This document shows, one piece after another, positions 43,689-52,765 of a stretch of DNA of 64,000 nt (positions are counted from its first letter, which is position 1; each line of letters opens with the position of its first letter). The stretch comes from an uncultured Opitutales bacterium. Lineage in GTDB: Bacteria > Verrucomicrobiota > Verrucomicrobiia > Opitutales > Intestinicryptomonadaceae. The stretch lies in contig CALXLK010000001.1 of assembly GCA_944389175.1 (NCBI GenBank), forward strand, positions 124,001 to 188,000, in the 5' to 3' direction. Made by a program: the position numbers and the translations under genes. Under the pieces are notes generated by a model. That model ran no database searches, was not told the DNA's origin, and saw nothing but the letters and a program-made list of their open reading frames with translations.

Positions 43689-44348
43689 ATGTCAAAAGTA
43701 ATATTCGGTTTGGGAAACTCGGGTGCGGAGTACGCAGGTACTCGGCATAACGTCGGCGCGATGCTGCTAGCCAAGCTTTCCGACGGTTTTGGCGGGCGCT
43801 TCGCCAAGAACAAGTTTGCGCGCGCGCTGGTCTCAAAAGTTCAGATATGTTCTCAGGAGGTTCATTTGGCCTTCTGCGAGGGTTTCATGAATAACAGCGG
43901 GGACGGCGTGGCGAGAACTTTGGCCTTCTTTCGCGCAGATCCCTCCCAGGCGGTCGTAATTTACGACGATATTACAATAGAACCCGGACGCATAAAGCTT
44001 TCTGTGGGCGGATCCAGCGGGGGACACAACGGTGTCGCCTCCGTCATGGATAGAATCGGCAACGATTTCGCGCGGATACGCGTGGGCATAGGCGCAAAAC
44101 CTTTCAAGCAGATGCCTCTGGCCGATTACGTTCTGGCCAAGATCCCGCCGCAAGATGCGCTGTTGATAGACCAAATAGATATATGCGCGGTCGTCGAAGC
44201 CATCGTGGGGCAGGGAATGGCGAAGGCTCAAAACCGCTTCAACGCGGCGCCGAAGAAAAGGGCGGCTGCGCAAGAGCCCGTCTCGGCGCTCGAGGACAGC
44301 TTGGATAGGGCCGCCAGGGATTCCGAAGATTCGCAATTGCGGCATTAG
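43689..44348 (+). CDS. pth: Peptidyl-tRNA hydrolase
   Basis: A 219-residue Pth that recycles peptidyl-tRNA. FGLGNSGAEYAGTRHNVG has the catalytic His, FMNNSG the Asn and VIYDDI the Asp; GSSGGHNGVASVMDRIG is the tRNA-binding loop. About 30 residues longer than E. coli Pth because of an Ala/Glu-rich C-terminal tail. Follows rplY by 86 bases. Confidence 0.96.
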   Translation: MSKVIFGLGNSGAEYAGTRHNVGAMLLAKLSDGFGGRFAKNKFARALVSKVQICSQEVHLAFCEGFMNNSGDGVARTLAFFRADPSQAVVIYDDITIEPGRIKLSVGGSSGGHNGVASVMDRIGNDFARIRVGIGAKPFKQMPLADYVLAKIPPQDALLIDQIDICAVVEAIVGQGMAKAQNRFNAAPKKRAAAQEPVSALEDSLDRAARDSEDSQLRH

Positions 44349-44553
44349 CGGCGGCTCCAGTGGTCGGCGGCGTTTTTGCTTTCCCGCAAAAGTTCCGCTC
44401 CGCTCCCCTGGATTCTATGCGTTCCGCTAGAGTTTTTTTTCGGAGGCCTTGCCTGCGCGGCGCAAAGGCGCCCGAAAATGCTTGCCATGCGAAACTCTAT
44501 TTGAGATAACAAAACACGCGAATTTATTTAAAGAATTTAAAACCTAAAAAAGT

Positions 44554-44841
44554 ATGAACAAAAAATATCAAACAACATTCATTCTCGACACAAGAGGCTA
44601 CAACGAACCCGTGGAGACACTCATTGCCAAGCTTCAGGGCGTGTTGGAGTCGGTTGGTTGCAAGGTTGAGTCGTCTGAAAATCTCGGGCAAAAGACGTTT
44701 GCGCGCACGCCAAACCGCAGCTTCCCCGCAGGTATATACGTACAGTTTTGCTATGAAGGTCCGGCAAACTCCACGGCTTTGATAAGGGAAAAACTCCGCC
44801 TGGACAAGACTGTCGACCGCTTTATAGCTCTGGCTAAGTAG
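44554..44841 (+). CDS. rpsF: 30S ribosomal protein S6
   Basis: A 95-residue S6 with the ferredoxin-like fold (YQTTFILDTRGYNEPVETLIAKLQGVLESVG..., ending ALIREKLRLDKTVDRFIALAK). It starts the rpsF-ssb-rplI-dnaB operon. Its usual binding partner S18 (rpsR), normally between ssb and rplI, is not in the operon. Confidence 0.92.
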   Translation: MNKKYQTTFILDTRGYNEPVETLIAKLQGVLESVGCKVESSENLGQKTFARTPNRSFPAGIYVQFCYEGPANSTALIREKLRLDKTVDRFIALAK

Positions 44842-44856
44842 CTTGGAGGATATGGT

Positions 44857-45309
44857 ATGTCTTCGTTTAACAGAGTCATTTTGATGGGCAATCTCACGAG
44901 AGATCCCGAAATGCGCCAGACGCAAAACGGCACGAGCATCTGCCGTTTTTCCATCGCCGTAAATCGCTCGTTCAGCTCCCAGGACGGCTCTCAGCGCGAC
45001 GAGACATGTTTTGTTGACATAGATTCCTTCGGAAGAACCGCGGAAAATATCGCCAAGTATTTCACCAAGGGCAAGCCGATACTTGTCGAGGGGCGTTTGC
45101 GCCAGGATTCATGGGAGGATAAACAGGGGCAAAAACGCACAAAACTCGTCGTGGTGTTGGAGCGCTTCGAGTTTATAGGCTCGTCTAGAGACAATGCCGC
45201 ATCGGGCGGCTTTGACGGCGATTACGCGCCGTCGCCGGCGCGCACCCAAAGACCCCAGAGAACCCAGCAGCCCCCGCAGGACGATCTCGAAGACGACGTA
45301 CCGTTTTAA
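44857..45309 (+). CDS. ssb: Single-stranded DNA-binding protein
   Basis: A 150-residue SSB: OB fold in residues 1-110 (NRVILMGNLTRDPEMRQTQNGTSICRFSIAVNR, FVDIDSFGRTAENIAKYFTKG), a Pro/Gln-rich linker, and the acidic DDLEDDVPF tip that recruits partner proteins. A strong GGAGGA lies 6 nt before the ATG. It sits 15 bases after rpsF. Confidence 0.97.
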   Translation: MSSFNRVILMGNLTRDPEMRQTQNGTSICRFSIAVNRSFSSQDGSQRDETCFVDIDSFGRTAENIAKYFTKGKPILVEGRLRQDSWEDKQGQKRTKLVVVLERFEFIGSSRDNAASGGFDGDYAPSPARTQRPQRTQQPPQDDLEDDVPF

Positions 45310-45351
45310 TGCTTAACAAACAATAATATCAATATTTAATAGAATAAAATT

Positions 45352-45834
45352 ATGGCACACAGCAAAGTACTATTGGTAAAGCCCATGGCGAACTTGGGCG
45401 GAGAGGGCGAACAGGTTTCCGTGAAGGCGGGCTATGCGCGCAACTACTTGTTCCCCCAGAAAATAGCCATTCCGGTAAACAAGGCCAACAAGAAGCAGAT
45501 TGAGGCGCTCTTGAAGGCTCGCCAGCTAAGGGAGGCCAAAGAGCTTGAAAACGCACAGGCGTTGGCAAAGACGCTTGGAGAAATGACGGTCGCCTTCGCG
45601 GTTAAGACGGGCGAGGGCGGCAAGATGTTCGGCTCTGTCACGGTCGCCGACTTGGTTGCAAAACTTTCCGAAAACGGCATTGAGATCCCCAAGAAGGCTA
45701 TTCACTTGGAACAGCCTGTAAAGGAACTGGGCAAGCACACAGCGGAAATTAAGCTCCACAACGACGTAAAGGTTGCATTGGAATTCGAGGTTGTTTCGGA
45801 AAATCCGATCGAAGAGGCTAAGGAAACTAAGTAG
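45352..45834 (+). CDS. rplI: 50S ribosomal protein L9
   Basis: A 160-residue L9: N-terminal MAHSKVLLVKPMANLGGEGEQVSVKAGYARNYLFP signature, long central helix, and C-terminal rRNA-binding domain with GGKMFGSVTVADL. The length is near normal. It follows ssb by 42 bases, where rpsR would normally lie, and precedes dnaB by 17. Confidence 0.97.
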   Translation: MAHSKVLLVKPMANLGGEGEQVSVKAGYARNYLFPQKIAIPVNKANKKQIEALLKARQLREAKELENAQALAKTLGEMTVAFAVKTGEGGKMFGSVTVADLVAKLSENGIEIPKKAIHLEQPVKELGKHTAEIKLHNDVKVALEFEVVSENPIEEAKETK

Positions 45835-45851
45835 CAAGTTTTTTTGCCGCT

Positions 45852-47294
45852 ATGGCAGGAAGTAGAGGCAAAAAAGCGTCTGAGAAAGCCGCAGGGACTC
45901 CCGTGGGAGGCTCTGGGGCTTTCTTGTCTATGCGCTTTAATTGGAGCGACGACGCCCCGAGAAACGCAGACGCAGAAGCGGGCGTTCTCGCCAGCATACT
46001 CCTCGACGAATCAAACGAGTTCCTGAACATATGCGTGGCGGAAAAAGTCTCTGAGGACTACTTTTTCGAGCTCCCCAACAAAATGATATTTGCGGCGATG
46101 CTTTCGCTGCAGAAAGAATCCAAGCCGGTCGACGCCATCACGCTCGCCGAGCGCATGAAGTCTTTGGGCTTTTTCGATAGAGTCGATATCGACTACATCC
46201 CCGAAAAAATCCTCAGCAGAATCGAGTCGGCGGCGAATTTCCGCCAGTGGCTGGCGATATTGCGCGACAAATTTTACCTGCGCAAAATATCACAGGCCTG
46301 CGTGAAAACTCTCGACATGGTCCGCCTGAATAAGGGCGCCGTCTCCGAACTGCTCAACGACGTCGAGAGCACTTTCCTGGGAATAAACAACGACGCCGCC
46401 GGAGACAGAATGATGCCCGCCTCGGCTCAAATTGAGTCTGCTTTGGTCAAGATCAACGAGCTTATAGCAAGCAAGGGGGCCATTAACGGCGTTCCAACCG
46501 GATTTGTGGCCCTCGACACAAAGCTTAGGGGGCTGCACTCCAACGAGATGATTGTCATTGCGGGGCGTCCGGGCACGGGAAAGACGTCGATAGCCTTGAA
46601 TATAGTCGAAAGCGCGATATTTAAAGAAGATCCGGCGCCGGCGCTGGTGTTTTCTTTGGAGATGTTGGCAGACCAGCTCTATATGCGCATGATTGCAAGT
46701 CGCGCCAGGGTCGATCAGTACAAGCTCGGAATGGGGCGTCTGGACAAGGGCAAAATGGAGGATATCCAGACCACGGCGCGCGAGATTGCAAATGCGCCGC
46801 TTTGGATTGACGATTCGGAAAGTTTGACAATTCTTGAAATGCGCGCGCGCGCGAGGCGCTTAAACCAGGATTTGGTGAGAAAGGGCAAGCATTTGGGGCT
46901 GATAGTGGTCGACTATCTGCAGCTGTTGAAGCCGACCGACGCTTCGACTCCGCGCGAACAGGCCATCGGCGAGATTTCGCGCGGAATGAAGGCCATGGCC
47001 AAAGAGCTAAAGGTGCCTGTTATCGTGCTTGCCCAGCTCAACAGAGAAAGCGAAAAAGACCAGCGCACACCGCGGGCAAGCGATTTGCGCGAGTCGGGTT
47101 CCATAGAGCAGGACGCCGACGTAATTATTTTGCTCAGCCGCCAGAAGACGACCGACGAGGCCGCAGAACGCGATTGCTGGCCAATTCGCGTGGACGTCGT
47201 AAAACAAAGAAACGGGCCGACGGGCGCATCTACGCTCTTGTTTAACAGGAGTTATACAAGGTACGAAAACTATGAGAAAGACGAGACCATTTAG
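45852..47294 (+). CDS. dnaB: Replicative DNA helicase DnaB
   Basis: A 480-residue helicase. The N-terminal domain (NADAEAGVLASILLD..., residues 40-140) is followed by a linker and the RecA-like motor: Walker A GRPGTGKT near residue 240, Walker B LIVVDYLQLL near 355, and LAQLNRESEKDQRTPRASDLRESGSIEQDADVIILL with the arginine finger region. It unwinds DNA at the fork. A 30-residue basic leader precedes the usual start. Its last 23 bases overlap bamA. Confidence 0.96.
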   Translation: MAGSRGKKASEKAAGTPVGGSGAFLSMRFNWSDDAPRNADAEAGVLASILLDESNEFLNICVAEKVSEDYFFELPNKMIFAAMLSLQKESKPVDAITLAERMKSLGFFDRVDIDYIPEKILSRIESAANFRQWLAILRDKFYLRKISQACVKTLDMVRLNKGAVSELLNDVESTFLGINNDAAGDRMMPASAQIESALVKINELIASKGAINGVPTGFVALDTKLRGLHSNEMIVIAGRPGTGKTSIALNIVESAIFKEDPAPALVFSLEMLADQLYMRMIASRARVDQYKLGMGRLDKGKMEDIQTTAREIANAPLWIDDSESLTILEMRARARRLNQDLVRKGKHLGLIVVDYLQLLKPTDASTPREQAIGEISRGMKAMAKELKVPVIVLAQLNRESEKDQRTPRASDLRESGSIEQDADVIILLSRQKTTDEAAERDCWPIRVDVVKQRNGPTGASTLLFNRSYTRYENYEKDETI

Positions 47295-49719
47295 CGGACT
47301 CTCTGCCGCATTGGCTGCCCTTGTGTTTGCGGCGCTGCTTATTTGCGCGCCGGCGCGGGCACAGGAGAGCGCGGAGGGCATGAAGATTGCCGACATAAAG
47401 GTTGTCATAGAGGGGCCGAAGTCGGTCGCCACAGACGCCGTGCTTTCGCATATGCGCCTGCGCAAGGGCGAGCCATTTAGGCAGCTTGCCCTCGATCAGT
47501 CGATACGTTCGCTTCACGATACCGGCCAGTATGATGCAATATCGGCAAAGAAGACGGTCAATTCCGAGGGGAAAATGGTCATAGAGCTCGACGTCAGGCC
47601 CAAGTACAGGATTTCCCAAATAGCCTTTAACGGCAATAAAGAGTACAGTTCGTCGAAACTGCAGCAGGAGATTGTCTGCTATGCGGGATCCCCTTTAAAC
47701 GAGGTTCTAATCAAGAGGGACGCCGACAAAATTAGGGATTTTTATGTAAAAAAAGGCTACGCCTTGGCCAAGGTCTCATATTCGATTCAACGCAATGACG
47801 ACATGGGCAGGGGAGCTGTTGTTTTCAATATCAACGAAGGCCCCGATGTTCAGATCCAAAACATATACTTCAAGGGCGATCCCGCAGCGGAGGAAAATTA
47901 CGGGTTCTTTGGAAGAATAGGCAAAAAACTTTTCGGCAGGGACAAAAAAGACGTCATAAATTCAATGAAATTGAAGTCCGAAATGAAAACGGACACGTGG
48001 ATTCCAATAGTATCGTACCTGACCGACAACGGCCGCTTTAAGGAGGACGAATTTAAGGCCGACCTTGAGACTCTGCGCAAATTCTACCGCAACCACGGCT
48101 ATCTCGACGTTGAAATCGACGAGAAAAAGGTGAAGTTTGAATTTCCCGACCCGGACAATCCCGGGGATATGGATATTGTAATAGAGGTAAAACCCAACCA
48201 ACAGTACAAGGTCGGCAATACGACTTTTAAAAACAACAAACTTTTTACCTCCGAAAAACTCATGGAGTTTATAGACTATTTCGACTTGACCGACGGCAAC
48301 GTGTTTTCGCCCGAGCGCGTCGACAAAATGGTGGACGCCATGAAGACATATTACGGTGAATACGGCTATATAGACACAATCGTGCGCGCATTGCGCAGGC
48401 CAAACCTAAAGACCGGGAAAATCGACTTAATAATCGACATAATTGAAAGCGACAAATTTTACCTCGAATCAATCAACATACAGGGCAATTCCAAAACAAA
48501 GAGCGAGGTGATAATAAGGGAACTGGCGATGGCCCCGGGTGAAATTTTCGACCTCAAGCGCATGAAACAGTCGGAAAACCGCCTTAGGGAGACTCGTTTC
48601 TTCGATGAAGTCAGCCTCTCTCCCGAGGCCTCGAGTATTCCAAACCGCCGCAATTTGAAGATTGTGGTCAAGGAAGGGCGCACAGGCAATGTTACCTTCG
48701 GCGCGGGCTTTAGCACGGTTGAAAGCCTCGTGGGTACGGTGGAATTGACGCAAGGCAATTTTGACTACGCCAACCCCGACAGCTACTTTCAGGGCGCGGG
48801 CCAGAAATTTAGGCTGCGCGGCAGCTTGGGCCTGAAAAGCAGCCAGATAGTTTTAAACTTTGAGGAGCCCTGGGTCTTTAACAGAATGTTATCGTACGGC
48901 TTTGAGCTTTACAGGACGGAATCCGACTACTATTCCGACTACTATTCAGAGTGCCGGTTGGGAATGGAACACTACTTGAGAAAAAGACTCTTTGAATTGG
49001 TTGACGGCAAACTTTCGTATAAATTGGAGAGCGTCGATATTTACGACGTCGATAAAAACTTGATACTCGACGGCGTCATGCGCGAGGACAGGGGCGACAT
49101 CGGCACAAGGACGCTGTCCCAAGTTAGCCTTTCCTTCCTGCGCGACACCCGCGACAGCCTTTTGACGCCCACCAGCGGCACGCGCTTTGAAGTAATCCAA
49201 GATTTGGCCGGCGGGCCGTTCATGGGGCAGACGGCCCTTTACAGAGCCGAAGTGCGCGCCGGCTGGTGGGTGCCGACTTTCGAATTCGGCAACCAAGTTT
49301 TTTCAATTGTCGGCAGAATAGGCGGCGTGATGGGGCTATGCGGGCAGGAGGTTCCCTATTTCGAAAAGTACTTTTTGGGAGGCGCCTACAATTTGAGGGG
49401 CTTTAAATACAGAAAAGTCGGAAGACTGGGCCAGCGCACGGAAGAGCCTTTCGGAGGAAACTCTTTCGGCTTCGCGTCGATAGAATATTCCATAGAGGTG
49501 TTTAATCCGGTTCGTTTTGCGGTGTTTTACGATATAGGCTTCCTAAACGAGGCGGATTGGGATTTCGACCCCAGCGACTACAATTCCGATGTAGGCGTCG
49601 GCTTGAGAATAATACTTATGGGCGCGCCAATGCGAATCGACATAGCCGCGCCCGTGAAGGCCGGAGAGCACAACGACGACGGCATACAATTCAACTTCTC
49701 TTTCGGTGTGGTCTACTAA
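47272..49719 (+). CDS. bamA: Outer membrane protein assembly factor BamA
   Basis: An 815-residue Omp85 protein. Signal peptide up to ARAQ (about residue 30), five POTRA repeats (about residues 38-470; for instance ISQIAFNGNKEYSSSKLQQEI and LESINIQGNSKTKSEVIIREL), and a 16-strand barrel from about 480. GGAYNLRGFKYRKVG is the conserved lid-lock (VRGF) motif, and the protein ends in an aromatic residue (FNFSFGVVY), the barrel signal. It inserts outer-membrane proteins. The ATG lies inside dnaB, which links replication and envelope genes in one transcript. Skp follows. Confidence 0.96.
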   Translation: MRKTRPFSGLSAALAALVFAALLICAPARAQESAEGMKIADIKVVIEGPKSVATDAVLSHMRLRKGEPFRQLALDQSIRSLHDTGQYDAISAKKTVNSEGKMVIELDVRPKYRISQIAFNGNKEYSSSKLQQEIVCYAGSPLNEVLIKRDADKIRDFYVKKGYALAKVSYSIQRNDDMGRGAVVFNINEGPDVQIQNIYFKGDPAAEENYGFFGRIGKKLFGRDKKDVINSMKLKSEMKTDTWIPIVSYLTDNGRFKEDEFKADLETLRKFYRNHGYLDVEIDEKKVKFEFPDPDNPGDMDIVIEVKPNQQYKVGNTTFKNNKLFTSEKLMEFIDYFDLTDGNVFSPERVDKMVDAMKTYYGEYGYIDTIVRALRRPNLKTGKIDLIIDIIESDKFYLESINIQGNSKTKSEVIIRELAMAPGEIFDLKRMKQSENRLRETRFFDEVSLSPEASSIPNRRNLKIVVKEGRTGNVTFGAGFSTVESLVGTVELTQGNFDYANPDSYFQGAGQKFRLRGSLGLKSSQIVLNFEEPWVFNRMLSYGFELYRTESDYYSDYYSECRLGMEHYLRKRLFELVDGKLSYKLESVDIYDVDKNLILDGVMREDRGDIGTRTLSQVSLSFLRDTRDSLLTPTSGTRFEVIQDLAGGPFMGQTALYRAEVRAGWWVPTFEFGNQVFSIVGRIGGVMGLCGQEVPYFEKYFLGGAYNLRGFKYRKVGRLGQRTEEPFGGNSFGFASIEYSIEVFNPVRFAVFYDIGFLNEADWDFDPSDYNSDVGVGLRIILMGAPMRIDIAAPVKAGEHNDDGIQFNFSFGVVY

Positions 49720-49783
49720 ATTTTTTGGGAACATTCTCCGATAAAAATTTTCTATATCAAATAACCAGTAACATATACCAAAT

Positions 49784-50332
49784 ATGAAAAAAATAATAGC
49801 AACATTAGCGGCTGTAGCGGCCTGTTCGTTTTTGAATGCATCGATATACTACGTCGATATGGCAAAGGTATACCAGAACTTTTACAAGGCAAAGGAGGCC
49901 GCCGCCCAGATAAACGCATCGGCCGAGACTACGAAATCGGAACTGCAGAAAATGGACGAGAAGCGCCAGGCTCTTATAAAGGAGCTTCAGCCGCTTGTTG
50001 AAAAGGCGAAGAATCCCGCGCTCACGGAAGCTGCAAAGAAGGATATCATTGAAAAAGAGGTGACTCCCAAGGCGCAGGCCATACAGCGCATGGAGACCGA
50101 TATGCGCAATATATCCGAACAGGCCAAGGTGCGCCTTAGAGAAAGCGCCCAGAGAATTCAACAGGTCCATTTCGAGGAAATTTCAAAGGAAATAGAGAAA
50201 ATAGCAAAAGAGAAAAAGGCCGACTATGTATTGGCTAAGTCCGTCTGCCTCTTTGCAAAGCCCGAGTTCGACCTCTCCGACGAAGTCATAAAGCGCATCA
50301 ACGCTTCAGCTCCTGCGGCTCCCAAGAAATAA
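49784..50332 (+). CDS. skp: Skp/OmpH-family periplasmic chaperone
   Basis: A 182-residue exported helical protein: signal MKKIIATLAAVAACSFLNAS, then YYVDMAKVYQNFYKAKEAAAQI and a long charged coiled coil (about residues 40-135), and the C-terminal strand segment KADYVLAKSVCLFAKPEFDLSDEVIKRIN. Skp holds unfolded outer-membrane proteins for BamA; bamA-skp adjacency is common. The gap to bamA is 64 bases. Confidence 0.92.
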   Translation: MKKIIATLAAVAACSFLNASIYYVDMAKVYQNFYKAKEAAAQINASAETTKSELQKMDEKRQALIKELQPLVEKAKNPALTEAAKKDIIEKEVTPKAQAIQRMETDMRNISEQAKVRLRESAQRIQQVHFEEISKEIEKIAKEKKADYVLAKSVCLFAKPEFDLSDEVIKRINASAPAAPKK

Positions 50333-50370
50333 GGCGGCCTCGGTGTAATAAAAAACTCTTTGTTTTCGAC

Positions 50371-50414
50371 GCGCGGCGGCCAAACTCCGGTTGGGGTTGG
50401 CCGCCGCGCCGGTT
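50371..50414 (+). terminator. Strong hairpin after skp
   Basis: GCGCGGCGGCCAA and TTGGCCGCCGCGC are perfect 13-bp complements around 13 nt, followed by CGG and four T. A likely terminator of the rpsF...skp transcription unit, although the T run is short. Confidence 0.75.
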
Positions 50415-50792
50415 TTGAGCTGCACTAGGATATTGCCGGGGCAGTCCTTTGCCGCAAGGCAAGAGTTTTGCATCGGACGCGTGGGTTGTGTTTGACGCCG
50501 GCTGCGGAGATTTTGCGTGGTGCCTAATCGTGGGGGCTATGCATTTTTATCGCCTCAGCAGAGCTAAAGAATACAGGTATTGCGCCGTTTAAGCTGCGGA
50601 TGTGGTTCTTCTAAAATCTATATTCGCATTGGTGTTGCGCAATGCAAGCTAAGGCCACGCGCAATGCATTTTAAACTACAGAAAAACTAATTGCAGACGT
50701 AAAGACCGAGAGGGAATTTTTCCCCCCAGTTTTTTGCGGAAGATTTCACAAAGGGAAGCTTCCACCAAAAGCGGTTCGGAGTTGTTATATTT
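50415..50792. other. Intergenic region before the small membrane protein gene
   Basis: About 380 bases. I see no gene; the promoter of the lptB-hprK-metH-rodA-rng run should be here but I cannot locate it. Confidence 0.45.
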
Positions 50793-51041
50793 ATGCAGCA
50801 GTATTCAAAGATAGACGTCGCCATAGCGGCCTTTGCCTGCGCCTTGTTGCCCGGCGCGGGGCAGCTCTTTGCATTGCGCTTTGTCGCGGCGGCGTTTTTC
50901 TTTTTTGCGTCGCTATTCTTTTACGTGCGCTATCCTCCGGTGGGATTTTTTCTACATGGGCTCTCCGTGATCGACGCACTCGCGTACGGAATATGGAAAT
51001 TATACAATCAAAAGTGTTGCAAGAAAGACCGCAATAGTTAA
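50793..51041 (+). CDS. Small membrane protein (TM2-like)
   Basis: An 82-residue protein with two hydrophobic segments: AIAAFACALLPGAGQLFALRFVAAAFFFFASLFFYV (a helical hairpin with a GAGQLF turn) and PPVGFFLHGLSVIDALAYGIW. The LLPGAGQLF turn resembles the GxGxxY-type turn of TM2-domain proteins. It ends in a basic Lys/Cys tail. It is 10 bases upstream of lptB. The function is unknown. Confidence 0.65.
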   Translation: MQQYSKIDVAIAAFACALLPGAGQLFALRFVAAAFFFFASLFFYVRYPPVGFFLHGLSVIDALAYGIWKLYNQKCCKKDRNS

Positions 51042-51051
51042 AAAAAAGACC

Positions 51052-51792
51052 ATGGATTCTGATAATAGTTCGATGTCTATTCGCACGGAAAATCTCGTGA
51101 AAGAATATGGGAAACGCCGGGTTGTAAAGGGGGTAAACATAAGCGTTTGCGCGGGCGAGATTGTGGGGCTGTTGGGCCCCAACGGCGCGGGAAAGACAAC
51201 GAGCTTTTACATGATTGTAGGCCTCGTTCCCGCCACTGACGGCAGAGTCTTTCTAAACGGCAAGGATGTAACGTCTATGCCCATGTACAAGCGCGCGCGC
51301 AACGGCATAGGCTATCTCCCCCAGGAAGCCTCGATATTTAGAAAACTTACGGTCTACGAAAATATTTTGGCGGTCGCCCAGACTCTCGACATACCCAGAA
51401 AGCAGTTGCGCGATTATTCCATGAATATGCTCAGCGAACTCAACCTTTCGCACCTGGCCGACCAAAAAGCCTTTACCCTTTCCGGCGGCGAGCGCAGAAG
51501 GCTGGAAATTACCCGCGCGCTGACAACAAGGCCGGATTTCCTGCTTATGGACGAGCCCTTCAGCGGAGTCGATCCCATAAGCGTGGCCGAGGTTCAGGAT
51601 ATAGTCCGCGGGCTCAAGACGCGCGGGATCGGCGTTTTGATTACCGACCATAACGTTCGGGAAACCTTGAGCATAGTCGACAGAGCCTACCTCATTTGCG
51701 AGGGCTCGGTCTTGCGCGAGGGGACCAGCGATTTCCTCGTCAATGACGAAAAAGCGCGCCAGCTATATCTGGGCGAAAACTTCTCTATGTAG
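51052..51792 (+). CDS. lptB: LPS export ABC transporter ATP-binding protein LptB
   Basis: A 246-residue ABC ATPase that powers lipopolysaccharide extraction from the inner membrane with LptFG. Walker A GPNGAGKT near residue 42, Q-loop YLPQEAS, signature LSGGERRRLEI, Walker B FLLMDEPFSGVDP and switch His in TDHNVRET. SIRTENLVKEYGKRRVVKGV and GIGYLPQEASIFRKLTVYENI are typical of LptB and not of other ABC proteins. No lptA/C/F/G adjoin. The hprK gene follows after 9 bases. Confidence 0.94.
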   Translation: MDSDNSSMSIRTENLVKEYGKRRVVKGVNISVCAGEIVGLLGPNGAGKTTSFYMIVGLVPATDGRVFLNGKDVTSMPMYKRARNGIGYLPQEASIFRKLTVYENILAVAQTLDIPRKQLRDYSMNMLSELNLSHLADQKAFTLSGGERRRLEITRALTTRPDFLLMDEPFSGVDPISVAEVQDIVRGLKTRGIGVLITDHNVRETLSIVDRAYLICEGSVLREGTSDFLVNDEKARQLYLGENFSM

Positions 51793-51801
51793 GAGGCTAA
51801 T

Positions 51802-52764
51802 ATGGACGCAGAAAAGAAAAAGACCCACGAGGAAATTTCAGTGGGGAAATTTCTCGAGGTTTTTAAGGACTCGATGCAGCTCGAGCTGTTGGCGGGCGCG
51901 GAGGGCTTGGAAAACATAATAAAGGAGCCCAGCATAAACCGTCCCGCCCTCGCAATTACCGGGTATTTTAAAAATTTCGCGGCCCCGCGAATTCAGCTTT
52001 TCGGCGCCGGGGAAATGGCCTATATGTGCGACCTCCCCCAAGAGCGCCAGGTGTCAGTCCTAAGAAAAATGGCGGAGCTTAAAATACCCTGCATTGTGGT
52101 TTCGCGCAATCTCGATATTGTGCCGGCCATGGAGTCTGTGGCAAACGAATACAAGATTCCGCTGCTTAGGACAAAAATGAAGTCGAAAGAGTTTTCGTCG
52201 GAATTCATAGTCAGACTCGACAGAATGTTTGCGCCCACCACGTCGATACACGGCACGTTTATAGACATTCAGGGCATTGGCACGCTGATAAGGGGCGACA
52301 GCGGCATAGGAAAAAGCGAATGCGCGCTGGCACTTATCGACAAGGGCCATTCGCTCGTCGCCGACGACTATGTAAACTGCGTGAGGGTTAACGACCACAA
52401 GGTGCTCGGGAGGGCCAACGAACTCAGCAGAGGCTACATGGAGTGCCGCGGAATAGGCATTATAAACGTGGCGGAGCTTTTCGGCATAAAATGCGTGAGG
52501 CTTGAAAAATCGATAGATATAATAGTCTCTTTTATCGAATGGCAAAAGGGCGTAGTAGAGGACCGCACCGGGCTTGAGACGAAGTATTTCGACATCCTGG
52601 GCATTCCGATTCCCCACTTTATAATACCGGTGCGCCCGGGGCGCGATATGGCCCGCCTCGTTGAGGTCGCCGCGCGGGTTCACGCGCTGCGCACAATGGG
52701 CCACGACGGCGCAAAGACATTTAACGACAGACTTATCGCCCATATGGCGTCACTGAGCAAATAA
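51802..52764 (+). CDS. hprK: HPr kinase/phosphorylase
   Basis: A 320-residue HprK. The N-terminal domain (residues 1-130) is followed by the PEPCK-like P-loop GDSGIGKSECALALIDKGHSLVADD near residue 157 and the family signature MECRGIGIINVAELFG near 212. It phosphorylates and dephosphorylates HPr on Ser in carbon or nitrogen control. In many Gram-negatives it sits in an rpoN-hpf-ptsN cluster; here its neighbours are lptB and metH, and no HPr gene is nearby. Confidence 0.95.
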   Translation: MDAEKKKTHEEISVGKFLEVFKDSMQLELLAGAEGLENIIKEPSINRPALAITGYFKNFAAPRIQLFGAGEMAYMCDLPQERQVSVLRKMAELKIPCIVVSRNLDIVPAMESVANEYKIPLLRTKMKSKEFSSEFIVRLDRMFAPTTSIHGTFIDIQGIGTLIRGDSGIGKSECALALIDKGHSLVADDYVNCVRVNDHKVLGRANELSRGYMECRGIGIINVAELFGIKCVRLEKSIDIIVSFIEWQKGVVEDRTGLETKYFDILGIPIPHFIIPVRPGRDMARLVEVAARVHALRTMGHDGAKTFNDRLIAHMASLSK

Positions 52765-52765
52765 A

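Noticed and set aside
52060..52743. 227-residue open frame on the minus strand
   Set aside because: Antisense to hprK, whose Walker and signature motifs fix the coding strand.
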